From: Dysgonomonas sp.
GTDB taxonomy: Bacteria > Bacteroidota > Bacteroidia > Bacteroidales > Dysgonomonadaceae
Length of the DNA: 8,641 bases
Direction of reading: 5' to 3'
Assembly (NCBI GenBank): GCA_003523545.1
Contig: DQAM01000040.1
Location: 1 to 8,641 of the forward strand
Every line of letters begins with the position of its first letter. Within the stretch, counting starts at the first letter, position 1. Of the stretch, positions 7,976-8,641 are shown one piece after another. A program made the translations under genes and the position numbers. The notes beneath the pieces are model-generated. The model saw only the letters and a program-made list of their open reading frames with translations, was not told the DNA's origin and did not search any database.

Positions 7976-7994
7976 ATTTGCGTAAGGTACCGAC
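7976..7994 (-). promoter_or_regulatory. ATTTGCGTAA element upstream of the kinase gene
   Basis: The plus strand reads ATTTGCGTAAGGTACCGAC. It matches the copy at 6438-6456 in 13 of 19 positions, including ten in a row and a shared GAC at the end. It lies 36 nt upstream of the kinase ATG. A shared element in front of both signalling genes suggests they are co-regulated, possibly by the regulator itself. Confidence 0.35.
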
Positions 7995-8041
7995 TTCCCC
8001 TTTCACGACACTAATTTATATAAAAATTTTATCTCTCCCTC

Positions 8042-8053
8042 GAATAGCTATTC
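8042..8053. promoter_or_regulatory. Perfect 12-bp palindrome, possible operator
   Basis: GAATAGCTATTC is a perfect dyad with no spacer, 49 nt upstream of the peptide ATG and about 100 nt upstream of the kinase ATG. OmpR-type regulators often bind direct repeats, so a dyad could also belong to another regulator. Its half-site CTATTC recurs at 8446-8451 beside the second copy of ATTTTATCTCT. Confidence 0.4.
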
Positions 8054-8102
8054 CAAAAATTTAATTAAAATTATTTTTTTTATTTACTAAAATGGAATTA
8101 CA

Positions 8103-8210
8103 ATGAATGAATTTGCGAAAAACTTCAAAGAACTTACTAAATCAAAAATGAAGAAAGTTAAAGGTGGAGACTGGGCCTACATTTACGGTCAGTGGGTTTA
8201 CGTTTATTAA
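8103..8210 (+). CDS. Double-glycine leader peptide with a 13-residue aromatic core (putative signal, bacteriocin or RiPP precursor)
   Basis: This 35-codon ORF (ATG 8103, TAA 8208-8210) encodes a 22-residue leader M-N-E-F-A-K-N-F-K-E-L-T-K-S-K-M-K-K-V-K-G-G. Counting back from the cleavage site, F8 is -15, L11 -12, T12 -11, M16 -7, V19 -4 and G21-G22 -2/-1. This is the classical pattern recognised by C39 peptidase domains of ABC exporters, also seen in Bacteroidota natural-product precursors with a K-V-K-G-G end. The predicted mature peptide is DWAYIYGQWVYVY: six aromatic residues in 13, arranged as W-A-Y-I-Y and W-V-Y-V-Y joined by G-Q. It has no Cys and only one charged residue (D), so it is hydrophobic and strand-like. 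It should be exported after leader removal, but no exporter or modifying enzyme lies in the window. It is transcribed alone, divergently from the histidine kinase, and followed by a strong terminator. A peptide signal sensed by that kinase is the favoured inference; bacteriocin or RiPP precursor are alternatives. The leader reading is firm, the function is not. Confidence 0.82.
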   Translation: MNEFAKNFKELTKSKMKKVKGGDWAYIYGQWVYVY

Positions 8211-8290
8211 AAATCACACTTAATATCTATACTACTCACAAAATATAAGAGATGAAAAATGAGAAGTGAGAAAAAGATATAAAAAAAAGT

Positions 8291-8335
8291 AAAGGGCGGG
8301 ATCAACCGCATGCTGCGATTCCGCCTTTTATTTTC
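8291..8335 (+). terminator. Strong rho-independent terminator of the leader-peptide gene, probably bidirectional
   Basis: AAAGGGCGGGATC (8291-8303) pairs with GATTCCGCCTTT (8317-8328), with one bulged G and one G.T pair. It is capped by CGCA/TGCG (8307-8310 with 8314-8317, the outer pair competing for one base) and followed by TTTTATTTT. An A-run (8281-8288) on the left gives a T-run on the minus strand, so it can stop transcription from both sides. It lies about 80 nt after the peptide stop codon. Confidence 0.8.
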
Positions 8336-8400
8336 TTGCAATAACCGAAAATCTAAATCAAGATAAAGTTAAAGATAGTTAAATAAAAAATTACGATGTC

Positions 8401-8500
8401 AATTTGCGTTTATATTTTATCTCTATGTTGAAAGGGTGAGATTCCCTATTCTCATAGAAATTTTGCTAAGAAGAGCATCCGGTATTACCGGGTGCTTTTT
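8401..8500 (+). ncRNA. Possible small RNA unit between two terminators
   Basis: Positions 8401-8424 match 8013-8036 upstream of the peptide gene in 18 of 24 ungapped positions, including ATTTTATCTCT and a leading AATTT. The half-site CTATTC follows in both places. Downstream come TGAGA/TCTCA and GGG/CCC pairings (8435-8455) and a strong terminator ending near 8500. A transcript of about 60-80 nt would result. No sensible ORF is inside, so it is either a small RNA or the remnant of a second peptide gene. Confidence 0.25.
8474..8500 (+). terminator. Rho-independent terminator
   Basis: AGCATCCGG (8474-8482) pairs over 9 bp (one T.G) with CCGGGTGCT (8488-8496) around TATTA, followed by TTTTT. 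It points rightwards. Since the peptide transcript should already end near 8335, this second terminator implies another short transcript starting in between, or a backup. Confidence 0.8.
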
Positions 8501-8507
8501 CTGTATG

Positions 8508-8515
8508 TATATTTG
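8508..8515 (+). promoter_or_regulatory. Isolated -7-like box (TATATTTG) near the right edge
   Basis: TATATTTG fits TAnnTTTG exactly, directly after the terminator, but no TTTG lies 19-20 nt upstream. A start near 8522 would feed into the inverted repeat at 8524-8576 and out of the window. Confidence 0.25.
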
Positions 8516-8523
8516 TAATGGTA

Positions 8524-8576
8524 GGGACAGTGTTGAGTCGCATCCGCTCCTCGATCGTTGATTCTAAACCTGTCCT
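8524..8576. repeat. Long imperfect inverted repeat
   Basis: GGACAG (8525-8530) pairs with CTGTCC (8570-8575), GTT (8532-8534) with AAC (8567-8569), and GAGTC (8535-8539) with GATTC (8560-8564, one G.T). This gives 14 pairs with small bulges around a 20-nt loop. It has no T-run. It could be a structured RNA or part of a dispersed repeat continuing past the edge. Confidence 0.35.
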
Positions 8577-8602
8577 CCATAAATACCCATTTTATTCCCA
8601 TG

Positions 8603-8628
8603 CAGGGGCAGACCTATGTATCTGCCTG
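8603..8628. repeat. REP-like hairpin with GGCAGA/TCTGCC stem
   Basis: GGCAGA (8607-8612) pairs with TCTGCC (8621-8626) around CCTATGTA, with CA/TG closing the base beyond a GG bulge. The AGGGGCAGACCTATGT string resembles interspersed extragenic repeats I recall from many genomes; this cannot be checked here. Confidence 0.35.
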
Positions 8629-8641
8629 TTTCCCGTTGTCA

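Larger units (their letters stand above)
7941..8102. promoter_or_regulatory. Divergent regulatory region between the kinase and leader-peptide genes
   Basis: This 162-nt, very AT-rich spacer must hold both promoters. From left to right I see the ATTTGCGTAA element (7976-7985), an A/T inverted repeat ATAAAA-A-TTTTAT (8020-8032), the motif ATTTTATCTCT (8026-8036, repeated at 8414-8424), and the palindrome GAATAGCTATTC (8042-8053). Neither direction has a full TTTG-N19-TAnnTTTG promoter, which would fit genes that need an activator. There is no Shine-Dalgarno sequence before the peptide ATG. A four-codon ORF (ATG at 8092, TGA at 8104-8106) overlaps that ATG. Confidence 0.6.
8211..8641. other. 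431-nt region without a recognisable protein gene
   Basis: No ORF of convincing length or composition occurs on either strand up to the right edge. The region holds the terminator of the peptide gene (8291-8335), a second promoter-like block (8401-8424), a second terminator (8474-8500), an isolated TAnnTTTG box (8508-8515), and two further inverted repeats near the edge (8524-8576 and 8603-8628). Confidence 0.6.

Noticed and set aside
8600..8641. Open plus frame starting M-Q-G-Q-T-Y-V-S-A-C and running off the edge
   Set aside because: It is encoded by a REP-like hairpin, has no start signal and is too short to judge; more likely the translation of a dispersed repeat.
8211..8641. Possible CRISPR array, tRNA or insertion-sequence end at the right edge
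   Set aside because: No regularly spaced repeats, cloverleaf, terminal inverted repeats or transposase fragment could be found; only isolated hairpins are present.

Overview
The window looks like chromosomal DNA from a Bacteroidota (Bacteroidales-type) bacterium. The reasons are promoters of the form TTTG-N19-TAnnTTTG, start codons without a Shine-Dalgarno sequence, a secreted Bacteroides-style GH2 beta-galactosidase, and an MnmE with the G-E-T-N-A-G-K-S-T P-loop that I recall from Bacteroidales. Genus is not resolvable by eye; Dysgonomonadaceae is only a guess.

Layout. Positions 1-1286 (minus) hold mnmE, a tRNA-modification GTPase cut by the left edge. Positions 1383-4481 (minus) hold a complete secreted GH2 beta-galactosidase with a textbook Bacteroidota promoter and a hairpin terminator. 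Positions 4788-5522 (minus) hold a VanX/DdpX-like D-Ala-D-Ala dipeptidase lipoprotein with an awkward GTG start. Positions 5740-6426 (minus) hold an OmpR-type response regulator, and 6546-7940 (minus) hold a two-TM membrane histidine kinase. Diverging from the kinase, 8103-8210 (plus) encodes a 35-residue peptide. Positions 8211-8641 carry no recognisable protein gene, but hold two strong terminators, a repeated promoter-like block and further hairpins.

The most interesting part is 6427-8210. The tiny gene encodes a classical double-glycine leader (hydrophobic residues at -15, -12, -7 and -4, then GG) followed by a 13-residue aromatic core, DWAYIYGQWVYVY, built from two W-x-Y-x-Y units. It sits head to head with a histidine kinase/response regulator pair. 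The intergenic region contains a perfect 12-bp palindrome, and a 10-bp element there recurs in front of the regulator gene. The kinase gene changes base composition sharply at the boundary between sensor and kinase core: about 52% GC in the first HisKA part, about 33% in TM2 and the sensor. The sensor half and the peptide gene therefore form one AT-rich block. That resembles a peptide-signal/receptor cassette, as in Gram-positive pherotype loci, but in a Gram-negative bacterium and with an ordinary periplasmic sensor domain. This reading is inference. No C39-type exporter or RiPP-modifying enzyme is in the window, so a bacteriocin or a modified natural product remains possible.
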